Positions 1 to 9,780 are shown, counted from the first letter of the stretch. The stretch is DNA of 64,000 nucleotides from Streptomyces katrae (GCF_002028425.1 NZ_CP020042.1:4092001-4156000), one strand, 5' to 3'. Notes: generated by a model not told the origin, from the letters alone. Program-made: numbers and translations.

Positions 1-881
1 CGGTCCGCGAGGTCCTTCTCCACGCCCGGGTGGGCCAGCTGGTTGTTGGCCGCGCCGCACACGACCGAGGCCGTGAGCACCGGGACGGAGGCGTCGTTCA
101 GGGCGCCGCCGAGCGCGCAGGGGGCGTAGATGTCCATGCCCTCGGTGCGGATCAGCGCCTCGGTGTCGGCGACGGCCGAGACCCTGCCGCCGGGGTGCTT
201 GTCGAGGATCTCGCGCACGGACTCCTCGCGGACGTCCGTGATCACGACCTCGGCCCCGTCCTCCAGGAGGTGCTCCACCAGGTGGCGGCCGACCTTGCCG
301 ACGCCCGCGACGCCGACCTTGCGGCCGCGCAGGGTCGGGTCGCCCCACAGGTGCTGGGCGCTGGCGCGCATGCCCTGGAAGACGCCGAACGCGGTGAGCA
401 CCGAGGAGTCGCCGGCGCCGCCGTTCTCGGGGGAGCGGCCGGTGGCCCAGCGGGTCTCGCGGGCGACGACGTCCATGTCGGCGACGTACGTGCCGACGTC
501 GCAGGCGGTGACGTAGCGGCCGCCGAGGGACTCCACGAAGCGGCCGTAGGCCAGCAGCAGTTCCTCGCTCTTCAGGACGGCCGGGTCGCCGATGATCACG
601 GCCTTGCCGCCGCCGAGGTCGAGACCGGCGAGGGCGTTCTTGTACGACATGCCGCGCGAGAGGTTCAGCGCGTCCCGGACGGCCTCCTCGTCCGAGGCGT
701 ACGCGTGGAAGCGCGTGCCGCCGAGGGCGGGGCCCAGGGCGGTGGAGTGGATGGCGATGACGGCCTTGAGTCCGGTGGCCCGGTCCTGGCACAGCACGAC
801 TTGCTCGTGGCCGCCCTGCTCACTGCGGAACAGGGTGTGCAGGACGCCGTCGGTCATTTCGGTCACGGTGGTGACTCCCAT
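1..881 (-). CDS. vdh: Valine (Leu/Phe/Val) dehydrogenase, C-terminus outside the window
   Basis: NAD-dependent oxidative deaminase of branched-chain amino acids, which supplies acyl-CoA precursors in Streptomyces. About 293 residues are visible and the gene runs off the left edge. Family marks seen: the substrate/catalytic segment [10 protein letters not shown] with its Lys, the ALGGTR segment, and a Rossmann repeat ([13 protein letters not shown]) for NAD, followed by TDVREE. The ATG at 881 is taken as the start; an in-frame GTG (866) and ATG (857, giving [10 protein letters not shown]) are alternatives. It is divergent from the next gene. Identity as vdh is supported by its place two genes from bldC, as remembered for S. 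coelicolor SCO4089. Leucine or phenylalanine dehydrogenase is the only real alternative by family. Confidence 0.93.
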   Translation of the reverse strand, partial: MGVTTVTEMTDGVLHTLFRSEQGGHEQVVLCQDRATGLKAVIAIHSTALGPALGGTRFHAYASDEEAVRDALNLSRGMSYKNALAGLDLGGGKAVIIGDPAVLKSEELLLAYGRFVESLGGRYVTACDVGTYVADMDVVARETRWATGRSPENGGAGDSSVLTAFGVFQGMRASAQHLWGDPTLRGRKVGVAGVGKVGRHLVEHLLEDGAEVVITDVREESVREILDKHPGGRVSAVADTEALIRTEGMDIYAPCALGGALNDASVPVLTASVVCGAANNQLAHPGVEKDLAD

Positions 882-1089
882 GGAAGAGATGCGGCGGAAA
901 GACGCCCGCCCTGCGGGTGGGGGAGGGCGCGCTGGGAGCAGAGTAAGACCTGCGGCGGGCGCTGGTGGCCGTTGTCCGGGGATCGGAACGCCCCGGGGTC
1001 CGGCGCGGGTGCCGCCCCGGTCGCCGGACGGCCTTTCCCGTCCGCGAGTTGGAGGTGAACCGGGGCGCCAAAGCGGGGAGGACGAGGGG

Positions 1090-1959
1090 GTGAGCGAATC
1101 CCCCGACCTCCGGCCGCCGTCGGCGCGGCCCGCGCCGATGGTCCCGTACGCGTCCTACCTGAGGATCTACGAGCCCCTGGCCTCCTTTCCGGAGCCCGAG
1201 CGCACGCACTGGGCGGCGTATGCCCGGCGCGGCCCCGCGCCGACCGCGCAGGACGAACTGCGGCGGTCCCTGTCCGACTTGGTCCGGGTCCCGGTGGTCG
1301 GCGTGCCCGTGCACGAGAGCGGGGACGCCTTCACCGCCGAGCTGGACGGGGTGCTGCTGGTGTGCCCGTGGCGGACGCGGCTGCGCGGGTGGCTGGCCCT
1401 GGAGGAGCTGGTGGCGAGCTTCCCGGCGCCGGTGCTGGACGCGGCGCTGCCGCCGTCGGCCCGGCGCAGGGCCGCCGCGGAGTACGAGGCCTGGCGCGAG
1501 CGGAACCCCGACGCGCGGCCGTGGATCCGGACCGGGGTGTGGCAGGTGCCGCTGCGCTGGTTCGTGCTGGTGGCGGACGAGGAGCGGGAGTACCTGCCGG
1601 GGGAGCGGCTGCGGTACCGGACGCCGATGGTGCAGGCGCGGCGCCGGCTCGCGCGGGGGCTGCGGACGCTGCGCGAGGCGGAGGACCGGGGGCGGCCGGG
1701 GTACGGGCCGCTGGCCGAGGGGCTGGCGGAGGTCGGGCGCTGGCTGGAGGAGTTCCACCCGAGGTCGATGGTCGAACTGGACTACGGCGGGCTGCTCCAC
1801 ACCCTCCCGGCTGACGCACTGGCCGAGGACCGGTCGGCCCGCGACCTCGCGGAGGGGATCGCGGCCCTCCGCGCGGGGGACGAGGAGGGTGCGGTGGCGG
1901 TGTACGGGGAACTGGCCCGGCGCTGGAGGACGGTGAGGGAGAGACTTTTCGCGAACTAG
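1090..1959 (+). CDS. Conserved hypothetical protein
   Basis: A 289-residue soluble protein, very rich in Arg, Glu and Leu, with no signal peptide or membrane segment. The GTG at 1090 is chosen because the coding signal (third-position GC) begins there and the product starts [10 protein letters not shown]; the reading frame stays open further upstream but that part overlaps the vdh promoter. I do not recognise a catalytic motif. It lies between vdh and bldC, which matches the conserved hypothetical I remember at that place in S. coelicolor (SCO4090). Function unknown. Confidence 0.75.
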   Translation: MSESPDLRPPSARPAPMVPYASYLRIYEPLASFPEPERTHWAAYARRGPAPTAQDELRRSLSDLVRVPVVGVPVHESGDAFTAELDGVLLVCPWRTRLRGWLALEELVASFPAPVLDAALPPSARRRAAAEYEAWRERNPDARPWIRTGVWQVPLRWFVLVADEEREYLPGERLRYRTPMVQARRRLARGLRTLREAEDRGRPGYGPLAEGLAEVGRWLEEFHPRSMVELDYGGLLHTLPADALAEDRSARDLAEGIAALRAGDEEGAVAVYGELARRWRTVRERLFAN

Positions 1960-2569
1960 AGGCAGCCTTGACCCTTTCCGGAGGCGGGGTCTGCGTAGAT
2001 CATGGACGTACCTGTTCGGAACCCGTTCGGACGCTACACGTATCGCCCGTATCGGTCATGATCGGCCGAATGGCCCACAAGTCGCAGATCAGGGGCTTGA
2101 TCACGGTATTAGGGTCTTTGTTCCAGGACCTACGTCCCGATCCGGGCCATTGGCTCAAGCGTGACGGACCGCACTATCCACACCCTTGCGCCCATCCCCT
2201 ATCCTCATGCCAAAATAGGACAAGGAGTCCGGGGAGGGTTCCTTCCGCCCAACTAAGGGCGGAATGCTCGGTATTGCACTCTATGGGGGGTCTGACGACT
2301 CCTGATCGCTCTGTGACTGATCGTCACAGTGGGGTGACTGTCCGTTATAGGGCGGTCCATCGGCTTCCGCCGCTGATGAACACCTCGGAGGGCAATTCCA
2401 TCGGTTTGGCCGTCGAGGCTGGACGGATGGTGTAGTTGTAGTGCCGAGGACAAGCCGTTCGTCCTATAACCGACTCGGCCTGCGTATGTCCATTTCGGGC
2501 AACGTGGGCCAAGGTGCAGAATTTAGAGGAAAGAACCGAGATGGTTCGGTTCTCCCGAGGAGGCCGCTC
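1960..2569. promoter_or_regulatory. bldC upstream region
   Basis: A 610-bp stretch without a convincing gene, clearly lower in GC than its surroundings, lying in front of bldC. The only structured element I can point to is a perfect 7-bp dyad at 2311-2317/2323-2329 (CTGTGAC-N5-GTCACAG). The leader next to bldC carries the ribosome-binding site GAGGAGG at about 2557-2563. Promoter positions cannot be fixed by eye. Confidence 0.45.
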
Positions 2570-2776
2570 ATGACCGCTCGCACCCCTGATGCCGAGCCGC
2601 TGCTGACCCCGGCTGAGGTTGCCACCATGTTCCGCGTGGACCCGAAGACGGTTACCCGCTGGGCCAAGGCCGGCAAGCTCACGTCCATCCGCACCCTGGG
2701 TGGACACCGCCGTTACCGCGAGGCCGAGGTCCGCGCACTGCTCGCGGGAATTCCGCAGCAGCGCAGCGAGGCCTGA
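2570..2776 (+). CDS. bldC: BldC developmental regulator
   Basis: 68-residue MerR-like winged-helix DNA-binding protein that controls the timing of aerial growth and sporulation in Streptomyces. The product starts MTARTPDAEPLLTPAEVATM and includes FRVDPKTVTRWAKAGKL (helix-turn-helix) and GGHRRYREAEV (wing and following helix), which I recognise as BldC. It lacks the effector and coiled-coil parts of true MerR proteins; the family binds DNA as head-to-tail oligomers. The ATG at 2570 has the strong Shine-Dalgarno GAGGAGG 7 nt upstream. A longer in-frame extension to 2441 lacks coding character and is not used. A strong terminator follows at 2882. Confidence 0.97.
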   Translation: MTARTPDAEPLLTPAEVATMFRVDPKTVTRWAKAGKLTSIRTLGGHRRYREAEVRALLAGIPQQRSEA

Positions 2777-2881
2777 GGTCCCGCAGCACCACCGCTTTAA
2801 AGGGTGCGCATCGGATCCCCCAATCCGATGAACCCACACAGCTTCACACGGCAGGGCCTGCCCCAACAGGCGCAGTCGTCG

Positions 2882-2919
2882 ATCGCGCTGGACTCCGCCG
2901 GGTCCAGCGCGATTTTTTT
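2882..2919 (+). terminator. Rho-independent terminator after bldC
   Basis: Perfect 12-bp inverted repeat (2882-2893 with 2902-2913), 8-nt loop, followed directly by seven T. This classic U-tract terminator is unusual for Streptomyces and should insulate bldC. Confidence 0.9.
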
Positions 2920-3304
2920 GTCCCCGGAGGCGCCTGCCCGGGTAGGTGCCATTGCACATATTAAATCGAGCGGGCGTAGGGCTCCGATAAACGCGCGACT
3001 CCCGAAAACTCGTGTGGTGACTCCCGTCACACCTGATGGCTCTTGTACATCCGGCAATGCACCCCGTAAAGGGATGTCCCGCGCAGAGCGCCTCATGCGA
3101 ATGGGGGATTTCTCCCCTCTGGGCGATGTGCACCCCGAGCCGCCGCAGTGGCCCTGGAAGGCCCGTGGGCGCGAGGGGTGGCCTTGGGGGTCCGGGAGGT
3201 CGGCCGGGGCCGCCTGAGGCGCCTCCAGCGGCGCTGTGAGCCCCGCGTGATCACGAGGTGGCGGAGCGCGTCCGCATGGCCGGGGGCTGCCGGAACCGAC
3301 AACG
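2920..3304. other. Intergenic region without recognised gene
   Basis: About 385 bp between the bldC terminator and the hairpin beside tRNA-Asp. Several short open frames exist but none shows codon bias or a good start. Nothing else seen. Confidence 0.4.
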
Positions 3305-3344
3305 CGTCAGGGCCCGTATCCCTTGCGGGATACGGGCCCTGACG
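3305..3344 (-). terminator. Long hairpin downstream of tRNA-Asp
   Basis: Perfect 18-bp stem (3305-3322 with 3327-3344) closing a TTGC loop, 6 bp from the tRNA-Asp 3' end. Most likely the tRNA terminator or 3'-processing structure; it is symmetric, so it could also stop rightward transcription. Confidence 0.75.
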
Positions 3345-3350
3345 TTTCTG

Positions 3351-3424
3351 CGATCCTGACGGGACTTGAACCCGCGACCTCCACCTTGACAGGGTGGCGA
3401 GCTAACCAACTGCTCCACAGGACC
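3351..3424 (-). tRNA. tRNA-Asp(GUC)
   Basis: 74-nt cloverleaf without encoded CCA. Acceptor GGTCCTG pairs with CAGGATC (one G-U), discriminator G, anticodon loop CTGTCAA giving GUC, T-loop GTTCAAGTC. The sequence is identical to the copy at 9781-9854. Confidence 0.95.
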
Positions 3425-3504
3425 TGGCACGCGGCCGATCACTCGGCTGCGAGACAGAACTGTACAGCAGCCCGGGGGCGGGGTCGAACCAGGCCGCCCC
3501 GCGA

Positions 3505-6500
3505 TCACGGAGCGAGGGCGTCCACCGCCTTCACGATGCGCTTGTCCGAGATCGGGTACGCCGTCCCCAGCGCGTGCGCGAAGTAGCTGACCCGCAGCTC
3601 CTCGATCATCCAGCGGATCTCGGTGACCGCCTCCGGCACGGGCCGCCCCTTCGGCAGCTGCTCCAGCAGCCACAGGTACTCGTCCCGCATCTCGTGGACC
3701 TTCTCCATGCGGGTGGTGTCGCGCTGGGCGCCCGTCGGCATCTGCTGGAGCCGCCGGTCGGCCGCCACCAGGTAGCGCATCAGGTCCGGCAGCCGCTTCA
3801 GCCCGGTCAGCGTCACGAAACCGGCCGGCACCAGGGCCGCCAGCTGCGCCTTCACGTCCGCGACGTTCGCCATCAGGGCCAGGCTGTTGGTGGCCTTCAG
3901 CCGCCGCTCGCAGGCCTGCCAGGCCGCCAGGACCTGCTGCACCTGCCCCACGGTCCGCACGGTGGTGTCCACCAGGTCGGCCCGCACCGCGTCGAACAGC
4001 CGGCGGAAGCCCGCCTCGTCCCAGGCCGGACCGCCGTGGTCGGCGATCAGCTTGTCGGTGGCCGCGGTCGCGCAGTCGTCGAACAGCGCCTGGATGGAGC
4101 CGTGCGGATTGCGGGAGAGGGCCAGCTTCTGCTGGTTGGTCAGCTTGTCCGAGGCGAACTTCGCCGGGTTCACCGGGATGTTGAGCAGGATCAGCCGCCG
4201 GGTGCCCAGCCACATCGCCTGCTGCTGCTCGGCCTCGGTGTCGAAGAGCCGCACCGCGACGCTCGTCCCCTCGTCCACCAGCGCCGGGTAGGCCTTCACC
4301 GGCTGCCCGGCCCGCCGGGTCTCGAAGACCTTCGCCAGGGAGCCGATCGTCCAGTCGGTCAGCCCGGAGCGCTCCACCGACTCCCCGCCCGCCCGTTCGG
4401 CGGTGGCGGCCGCGGCCTTGGACAGGGCCTGGCGGGCCTTCGGCTTCAGCTGGAGGCGCAGGGCCTCCAGGTCCTTGGCCTCGGCCAGCTTGCGCCGGCG
4501 CTCGTCAACGATCCGGAAGGTGATCTTCAAGTGGTCCGGGATCCGGGAGAGGTCGAAGTCCTCCGCCGAGACCGGCACCCCCACCATCCGCTGGAGCTCG
4601 CGCGCCAGCACCACCGGCAGCGGCTCCTGGAGCGACGGCGGCTTCTCCAGGAAGCGGGAGGCGTAGTTCGGCGCGGGCACGTAGTGCCGGCGGATCGGCT
4701 TGGGCAGCGAGCGGATCAGCTCGGTGACGACCTCCTCGCGCAGACCCGGGATCTGCCAGTCGAAGCCCTCCTCGGTGACCTGGTTCAGCACCTGGAGCGG
4801 GATGTGCACGGTCACACCGTCCGCGTCCGCACCCGGCTCGAACTGGTAGGTCACCCGGAACTTCAGCTGCCCCTGCCGCCAGGAGTCCGGATAGTCGGCC
4901 TTGGTGACCCCGGCCGCCTTCTCCGTCAGCAGCATCTCGCGCTCGAAGTCGAGGAGTTCGGGCTCCTCGCGCCGCTTGTGCTTCCACCAGGAGTCGAAGT
5001 GCGCCCCCGACACCACGTGCTCGGGGATCCGCTGGTCGTAGAAGTCGAACAGGGTCTCGTCGTCCACGACGATGTCGCGGCGCCGCGCCCGGTTCTCCAG
5101 CTCCTCGACCTCGGTCAGCAGCTTGCGGTTGTCGGCGTAGAACTTGTGGTGGGTGCGCCAGTCGCCCTCGACCAGGGCATTGCGGATGAACAGCTCGCGC
5201 GAGACCTCGGGATCGATCCGGCCGTAGTTGATCTTCCGCTGGGCGACGATCGGCACCCCGTACAGGGTGACCTTCTCGTACGCCATCACGGCCGCCTGGT
5301 CCTTCTCCCAGTGCGGCTCGCTGTACGTGCGCTTGATCAGGTGCTGCGCCAGGGGCTCCACCCACTCGGGCTCCACCTTGGCGTTGACCCGCGCCCACAG
5401 CCGGGAGGTCTCCACCAGCTCCGCCGACATCAGGAACTTCGGCTGCTTCTTGAACAGCGCCGACCCCGGGAAGACCGCGAACTTCGCGGACCGCGCGCCC
5501 AGGTACTCGTTCTTGTCGGTGTCCTTCAGACCGATGTGCGACAGCAGGCCGGCCAGCAGCGAGATGTGGATGTTCGTCTCTGCGGCGTCGGCCTCGTTGA
5601 CGTGGATGCCCATCGTCTTCGCGACCGTGCGCAGCTGGGCGTAGATGTCCTGCCACTCCCGGATCCGCAGGAAGTTCAGGTACTCCTGCTTGCACATCCG
5701 GCGGAAGGAGGCCGAGCCGCGCTCCTTCTGCTGCTCGCGGACGTAGCGCCACATGTTCAGGAAGGAGAGGAAGTCGCTGGTCTCGTCCTTGAACCGGGCG
5801 TGGTTCTGGTCCGCCTGCGTCTGCTTGTCCGACGGGCGCTCGCGCGGGTCCTGGATCGAGAGGGCCGCCGCGATGACCATGACCTCGCGGACGCAGTTGT
5901 TCTTGTCCGCCTCGACGACCATGCGGGCCAGGCGCGGGTCCACCGGCAGCTGGGAGAGCTGCCGGCCCATCGGGGTGAGCCGCTTCTTGGGGTCCTTCTC
6001 CGCCGGGTCGAGCGCGCCGAGCTCCTGGAGCAGCTGGACGCCGTCGCGGATGTTGCGGTGGTCCGGCGGGTCGATGAAGGGGAACTTCTCGATCTCGCCG
6101 AGACCGGCCGCGGTCATCTGGAGGATGACGGAGGCCAGGTTCGTCCGCAGGATCTCGGCGTCCGTGAACTCCGGCCGGGCGTTGAAGTCGTCCTCGGAGT
6201 ACAGCCGGATGCAGATGCCGTCGCTGGTACGGCCGCAGCGGCCCTTGCGCTGGTTGGCGCTGGCCTGGCTGATCCGCTCGATGGGCAGCCGCTGCACCTT
6301 GGTGCGGTGGCTGTAGCGGGAGATGCGGGCCGTGCCCGGGTCGATCACGTACTTGATGCCGGGGACCGTCAGGGAGGTCTCCGCGACGTTGGTCGCCAGG
6401 ACGATCCGGCGGCCGGTGTGCTGCTGGAACACCCGGTGCTGCTCGGCGTGCGAGAGGCGGGCGTAGAGCGGCAGCACCTCGGTGAAGCGGAGCTTCTTCT

Positions 6501-7428
6501 TGATCAGGGCGTCGGCGGTGTCGCGGATCTCCCGCTCACCGGAGAGGAAGACCAGGATGTCGCCCGGGCCCTCGCCCTGGAGCTCGTCGACGGCGTCGCA
6601 GATCGCGGTGATCTGGTCACGGTCGCTCTCCTCGGACTCCTCCTCCAGCAGCGGCCGGTAGCGCACCTCCACCGGGTACGTACGGCCGCTGACCTCGACG
6701 ATCGGGGCGTCGCCGAAGTGGCGGGAGAAGCGCTCCGGGTCGATGGTCGCGGAAGTGATCACGACCTTGAGGTCGGGGCGCTTGGGCAGCAGCTGGGCCA
6801 GGTAGCCGAGCAGGAAGTCGATGTTGAGGCTGCGCTCGTGGGCCTCGTCGATGATGATCGTGTCGTAGGCGCGCAGCTCGCGGTCCGTCTGGATCTCGGC
6901 GAGCAGGATGCCGTCCGTCATCAGCTTCACGAAGGTCGCGTCCGGGTTCACCTGGTCGGTGAAGCGGACCTTCCAGCCGACCGTCTGCCCGATCTCGGAC
7001 CCCAGCTCCTCGGCGATGCGCTCCGCCACCGTGCGGGCGGCGATCCGGCGGGGCTGGGTGTGCCCGATCATCCCCCGGACGCCGCGCCCCAGCTCCATGC
7101 AGATCTTGGGGATCTGCGTGGTCTTCCCGGAGCCGGTCTCGCCCGCGACGATCACGACCTGGTGGTCGCGTATCGCCTCGGCGATCTCGTCCTTCTTCTG
7201 GCTGACGGGAAGGTTCTCGGGATACGTGACCTCCGGCATGCGCGAGGCGCGGCCGGCCAGTCGCGCGGCGGCCTTCTCGGCCTCCGCGGCGATCTCGTCG
7301 AGCACGGCCTGCCTGGCCTCGGGCTTGCGGATGCGGCGGGCGCCCTCGAGGCGGCGGCCGAGGCGGTGCGCGTCCCGGAGGGAGATCTCTCCGAGGAGCG
7401 TCTGCAGGGCGGCGAAGGAAGTAGACAT
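3505..7428 (-). CDS. hrpA: HrpA-type DEAH-box ATP-dependent RNA helicase
   Basis: 1307-residue superfamily 2 helicase, close to the roughly 1300 residues of E. coli HrpA. Motifs in order: Walker A GETGSGKTT (about residues 96-104), DEAH box in IIIDEAHERSLN, motif III SATID, motif V region GIKYVIDPG and motif VI QRKGRCGR. The helicase-associated and OB-fold regions follow, then the long HrpA-specific C-terminal region ending in KRIVKAVDALAP. HrpA proteins act on RNA, with known roles in mRNA processing and rescue of collided ribosomes in E. coli. The ATG at 7428 gives MSTSFAALQTLLGEISLRDA. It stands alone and divergent from the 7522 gene. Very large open frames on the opposite strand across this gene are codon-bias shadows. 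Confidence 0.96.
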   Translation of the reverse strand: MSTSFAALQTLLGEISLRDAHRLGRRLEGARRIRKPEARQAVLDEIAAEAEKAAARLAGRASRMPEVTYPENLPVSQKKDEIAEAIRDHQVVIVAGETGSGKTTQIPKICMELGRGVRGMIGHTQPRRIAARTVAERIAEELGSEIGQTVGWKVRFTDQVNPDATFVKLMTDGILLAEIQTDRELRAYDTIIIDEAHERSLNIDFLLGYLAQLLPKRPDLKVVITSATIDPERFSRHFGDAPIVEVSGRTYPVEVRYRPLLEEESEESDRDQITAICDAVDELQGEGPGDILVFLSGEREIRDTADALIKKKLRFTEVLPLYARLSHAEQHRVFQQHTGRRIVLATNVAETSLTVPGIKYVIDPGTARISRYSHRTKVQRLPIERISQASANQRKGRCGRTSDGICIRLYSEDDFNARPEFTDAEILRTNLASVILQMTAAGLGEIEKFPFIDPPDHRNIRDGVQLLQELGALDPAEKDPKKRLTPMGRQLSQLPVDPRLARMVVEADKNNCVREVMVIAAALSIQDPRERPSDKQTQADQNHARFKDETSDFLSFLNMWRYVREQQKERGSASFRRMCKQEYLNFLRIREWQDIYAQLRTVAKTMGIHVNEADAAETNIHISLLAGLLSHIGLKDTDKNEYLGARSAKFAVFPGSALFKKQPKFLMSAELVETSRLWARVNAKVEPEWVEPLAQHLIKRTYSEPHWEKDQAAVMAYEKVTLYGVPIVAQRKINYGRIDPEVSRELFIRNALVEGDWRTHHKFYADNRKLLTEVEELENRARRRDIVVDDETLFDFYDQRIPEHVVSGAHFDSWWKHKRREEPELLDFEREMLLTEKAAGVTKADYPDSWRQGQLKFRVTYQFEPGADADGVTVHIPLQVLNQVTEEGFDWQIPGLREEVVTELIRSLPKPIRRHYVPAPNYASRFLEKPPSLQEPLPVVLARELQRMVGVPVSAEDFDLSRIPDHLKITFRIVDERRRKLAEAKDLEALRLQLKPKARQALSKAAAATAERAGGESVERSGLTDWTIGSLAKVFETRRAGQPVKAYPALVDEGTSVAVRLFDTEAEQQQAMWLGTRRLILLNIPVNPAKFASDKLTNQQKLALSRNPHGSIQALFDDCATAATDKLIADHGGPAWDEAGFRRLFDAVRADLVDTTVRTVGQVQQVLAAWQACERRLKATNSLALMANVADVKAQLAALVPAGFVTLTGLKRLPDLMRYLVAADRRLQQMPTGAQRDTTRMEKVHEMRDEYLWLLEQLPKGRPVPEAVTEIRWMIEELRVSYFAHALGTAYPISDKRIVKAVDALAP

Positions 7429-7521
7429 ACCTGCTCGAGGATGTCACCTGTGCCCGGCGGGTGGCGAACGCATTTGTGCCCCTCCCCGTACCATTTCGGG
7501 ACGAGTCCCCCAGTTCGGCGA

Positions 7522-7995
7522 GTGAGAGGCAGCCCACCCTTGTCCTGCCGTCGCCGCACCCGCCCGCCGGCCGCCGCACTGTTCGCGCTGGTCATGGGCG
7601 TCCTGGCCCTGGTCCTGGCCCTGGCCGGGCCGGTACCGGGTACGGCGGACCGCCACCCCGCGCCACAGGCCGTCGGCGCCCGGGCGGGGGCCGCATCCGC
7701 CGCGGCCGCCCCGGCCGGGGCCGGACGGGCGGCCGCCCGCCCGGGTGACGGGCCGCGGGCCGTCGTCGCGGGCGCCGAGCCCGGGCCGGGGCCCGCCTGC
7801 GCGCCCGGTTCCGGCGGGGCCGGGACCGAACCCGCCCTGCCGGCCCGGGCCGGGCACGAGCACGGGTCCGTCCTCGTGGCACGGGCCGTGCCCGAGGGGG
7901 TGCGGCCGTACCGGGCCGCATGCGTACAGGTGCCCGTGCGCGGGCCCGGCCAGCGGGCGCCGGGGCCGGTGGAGCTGAACGTGATGCGGGTGTAG
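7522..7995 (+). CDS. Small secreted or membrane-anchored hypothetical protein
   Basis: About 157 residues from GTG 7522, or 151 from TTG 7540, which has AGAGGC upstream; the choice is uncertain. An Arg-rich N-terminus is followed by a single hydrophobic segment (AALFALVMGVLALVLALAG) that would serve as signal peptide or anchor, then an Ala/Gly/Pro-rich region with a pair of Cys (GPACAPG and RAACVQV) and a C-terminal VELNVMRV. Composition is extreme but the frame keeps Streptomyces codon bias and sits in front of the DsbA/CcdA-like pair. Function not recognised. Confidence 0.6.
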   Translation: MRGSPPLSCRRRTRPPAAALFALVMGVLALVLALAGPVPGTADRHPAPQAVGARAGAASAAAAPAGAGRAAARPGDGPRAVVAGAEPGPGPACAPGSGGAGTEPALPARAGHEHGSVLVARAVPEGVRPYRAACVQVPVRGPGQRAPGPVELNVMRV

Positions 7996-8043
7996 GGGAG
8001 CCGGTCCGCCGGTCCCCCGTACGTCCCGCTCTGGAGCACCCGT

Positions 8044-8796
8044 ATGCCCACCTCCCGCACGTCCTCCCGTAAGCCCCTGCTGTACGCCGCCGGGGTCGCC
8101 GTCGCCGCGATCACCCTCGGCGTCGTCTCCTGGCAGGCCACCGCGCCCCAGGACAAGGAACACCGCCCGGCCGCCAGCGCCAGCGCCGGCGCCTCCGCGT
8201 CCGACACGCCCGACGCCGACACCGGCGCCTTCGACGAGCTGAAGGCGCTCGCCCGCCGCGAAGCCGGCGACAAGCTCGCCGTGGGCCGCACCGACGCGCC
8301 CGTCGTCCTGATCGAGTACTCCGACTTCAAGTGCGGCTACTGCGGAAAGTTCGCCCGGGACACCGAGCCCGAACTGGTGAAGAAGTACGTCGCGGACGGC
8401 ACCCTGCGCATCGAGTGGCGCAACTTCCCGATCTTCGGCGCCGAGTCCGAGGCCGCCGCCAAGGCGGCCTGGGCCGCCGGGCAGCAGGACCGCTTCACCG
8501 CCTTCCACGCCGCCGCCTACGCCGAGGGCGCCAAGGCCAAGGGCTTCGGCGAGGACCGGCTGGTCGAGCTGGCCCGCGAGGCCGGCGTCCCCGACCTGGA
8601 GCGCTTCAAGGCCGACCTGGCCGGCGAGCAGGCCGCCGCCGCGCTGCGCCGCGACCGGGAGGAGGGCTACCGCATCGGCGTCCGGTCCACCCCCTCCTTC
8701 CTCGTCAACGGGCAGCCCCTCGCGGGCGCCCAGCCCCTCGACGCCTTCACCACGGCCATCGCCCGGGCCAAGGCGCAGGCGAAGGCCGGCCAGTGA
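8044..8796 (+). CDS. DsbA-family thiol-disulfide oxidoreductase, membrane anchored
   Basis: 250 residues. One N-terminal hydrophobic segment (about 12-31) anchors it outside the membrane, followed by an Ala/Ser linker. The thioredoxin-like domain has the active-site motif C97-G-Y-C100 after IEYSDFK and the cis-Pro loop RSTPSFLVNG, both typical of the DsbA/Com1 group that handles disulfides of exported proteins. The ATG at 8044 follows a weak purine stretch. Its stop overlaps the GTG of the next gene, a CcdA-like transporter, which fits a two-gene extracytoplasmic redox system. Confidence 0.93.
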   Translation: MPTSRTSSRKPLLYAAGVAVAAITLGVVSWQATAPQDKEHRPAASASAGASASDTPDADTGAFDELKALARREAGDKLAVGRTDAPVVLIEYSDFKCGYCGKFARDTEPELVKKYVADGTLRIEWRNFPIFGAESEAAAKAAWAAGQQDRFTAFHAAAYAEGAKAKGFGEDRLVELAREAGVPDLERFKADLAGEQAAAALRRDREEGYRIGVRSTPSFLVNGQPLAGAQPLDAFTTAIARAKAQAKAGQ

Positions 8797-9644
8797 GCGG
8801 CGGCATCGGGTACGCCGCCGCCCTCCTCGGCGGCCTCCTCGCCCTGCTCAGCCCGTGCAGCGCCCTGCTGCTGCCGGCCTTCTTCGCCTACTCCGTCGAC
8901 TCCCGCTCCCGGCTCCTGGCCCGCACGGGGATCTTCTACGCGGGCCTCGCCACCACCCTCGTCCCGCTCGGGGCGGCCGGCTCGTTCGCGGGCCGGTTCT
9001 TCCACTCCCACCGCGACCAGCTCGTCCTGGCCGGCGGCTGGCTGATCATCGCCCTGGGCCTGGCACAGATCCTCGGCCTCGGCTTCGCCCCGAAGCGGCT
9101 CTCCGAGCTCTCGGGGCGGATCCGCCCGACCACCGCCCTGTCGGTGTACGCGCTCGGCGCGGTCTACGGGCTGGCCGGCTTCTGCGCGGGCCCGATCCTG
9201 GGCAGCGTGCTGACGGTGGCGGCGGTCAGCGGCAGCCCGGTCTACGGCGGCCTGCTGCTGGCGGTCTACGCCCTGGGCATGGCCGTACCGCTGTTCGTGC
9301 TGGCCCTGCTCTGGGAGCGCTTCGACCTGGGCCGGCGGCGCTGGCTGCGCGGCCGCGCCCTGCGCGTGGGGCGCCTGGAACTGCACACGACCTCGCTGCT
9401 GTCCGGGCTCTTCTTCATCGCCCTGGGCACCCTGTTCCTGGTCTACGACGGGGCGAGCGCGCTGCCGGGGCTGCTGGACGTGGACGACTCGTACGCGGTC
9501 GAGGAGAAGGTGGGCGCCGTCGCGGACGCGGTCCCGGACTGGGCGCTGCTCGGGCTGGTCGGCGCCGGGGCGGTGGCCTTCGGGCTGCTGCGCTGGCGGC
9601 GGGCGGCCCGTGCGGAAGAGGCGCAGGCGGAGGAAGAGGAGTGA
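8793..9644 (+). CDS. CcdA/DsbD-like membrane thiol transporter
   Basis: 283-residue polytopic membrane protein with about seven hydrophobic helices. The CcdA hallmark Cys pair is visible: LSPCSALLLPAF in the first helix and GFCAGPILG in the fourth; these shuttle electrons from cytoplasmic thioredoxin to extracytoplasmic thiols. Compared with typical CcdA (SPCxxPLLP) the first motif is variant. The GTG start at 8793 overlaps the DsbA-like stop (GTGA), so the two are translationally coupled and probably partners. A charged tail rich in Glu ends the protein. A strong terminator follows 6 bp later. Confidence 0.9.
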   Translation: MSGGIGYAAALLGGLLALLSPCSALLLPAFFAYSVDSRSRLLARTGIFYAGLATTLVPLGAAGSFAGRFFHSHRDQLVLAGGWLIIALGLAQILGLGFAPKRLSELSGRIRPTTALSVYALGAVYGLAGFCAGPILGSVLTVAAVSGSPVYGGLLLAVYALGMAVPLFVLALLWERFDLGRRRWLRGRALRVGRLELHTTSLLSGLFFIALGTLFLVYDGASALPGLLDVDDSYAVEEKVGAVADAVPDWALLGLVGAGAVAFGLLRWRRAARAEEAQAEEEE

Positions 9645-9649
9645 AACGC

Positions 9650-9683
9650 GGAAGGCCCCGTCCGGAGACGGGGCCTTCCTTTT
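9650..9683 (+). terminator. Terminator of the dsbA-ccdA-like operon
   Basis: Perfect 12-bp stem (9650-9661 with 9668-9679), 6-nt loop, then CTTTTG. It abuts the 3' end of the converging tRNA-Phe gene and may serve both strands. Confidence 0.85.
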
Positions 9684-9684
9684 G

Positions 9685-9758
9685 TGGCTGGGGCCGGGGT
9701 CGAACCGGCGACCTATCGCTTTTCAGGCGATCGCTCGTACCAACTGAGCTACCCAGCC
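9685..9758 (-). tRNA. tRNA-Phe(GAA)
   Basis: 74 nt, acceptor GGCTGGG/CCCAGCC with discriminator A, anticodon loop CTGAAAA, T-loop GTTCGACCC. First of a leftward-read cluster of three tRNA genes (transcription order Glu-Asp-Phe). Confidence 0.95.
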
Positions 9759-9780
9759 ACGAGACTGTTTCCAGCCTCAG

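Noticed and set aside
3574..7995. Very long plus-strand open frame over hrpA
   Set aside because: Antisense shadow of hrpA; low-complexity translation. Only its last part (7522-7995) is a real gene.
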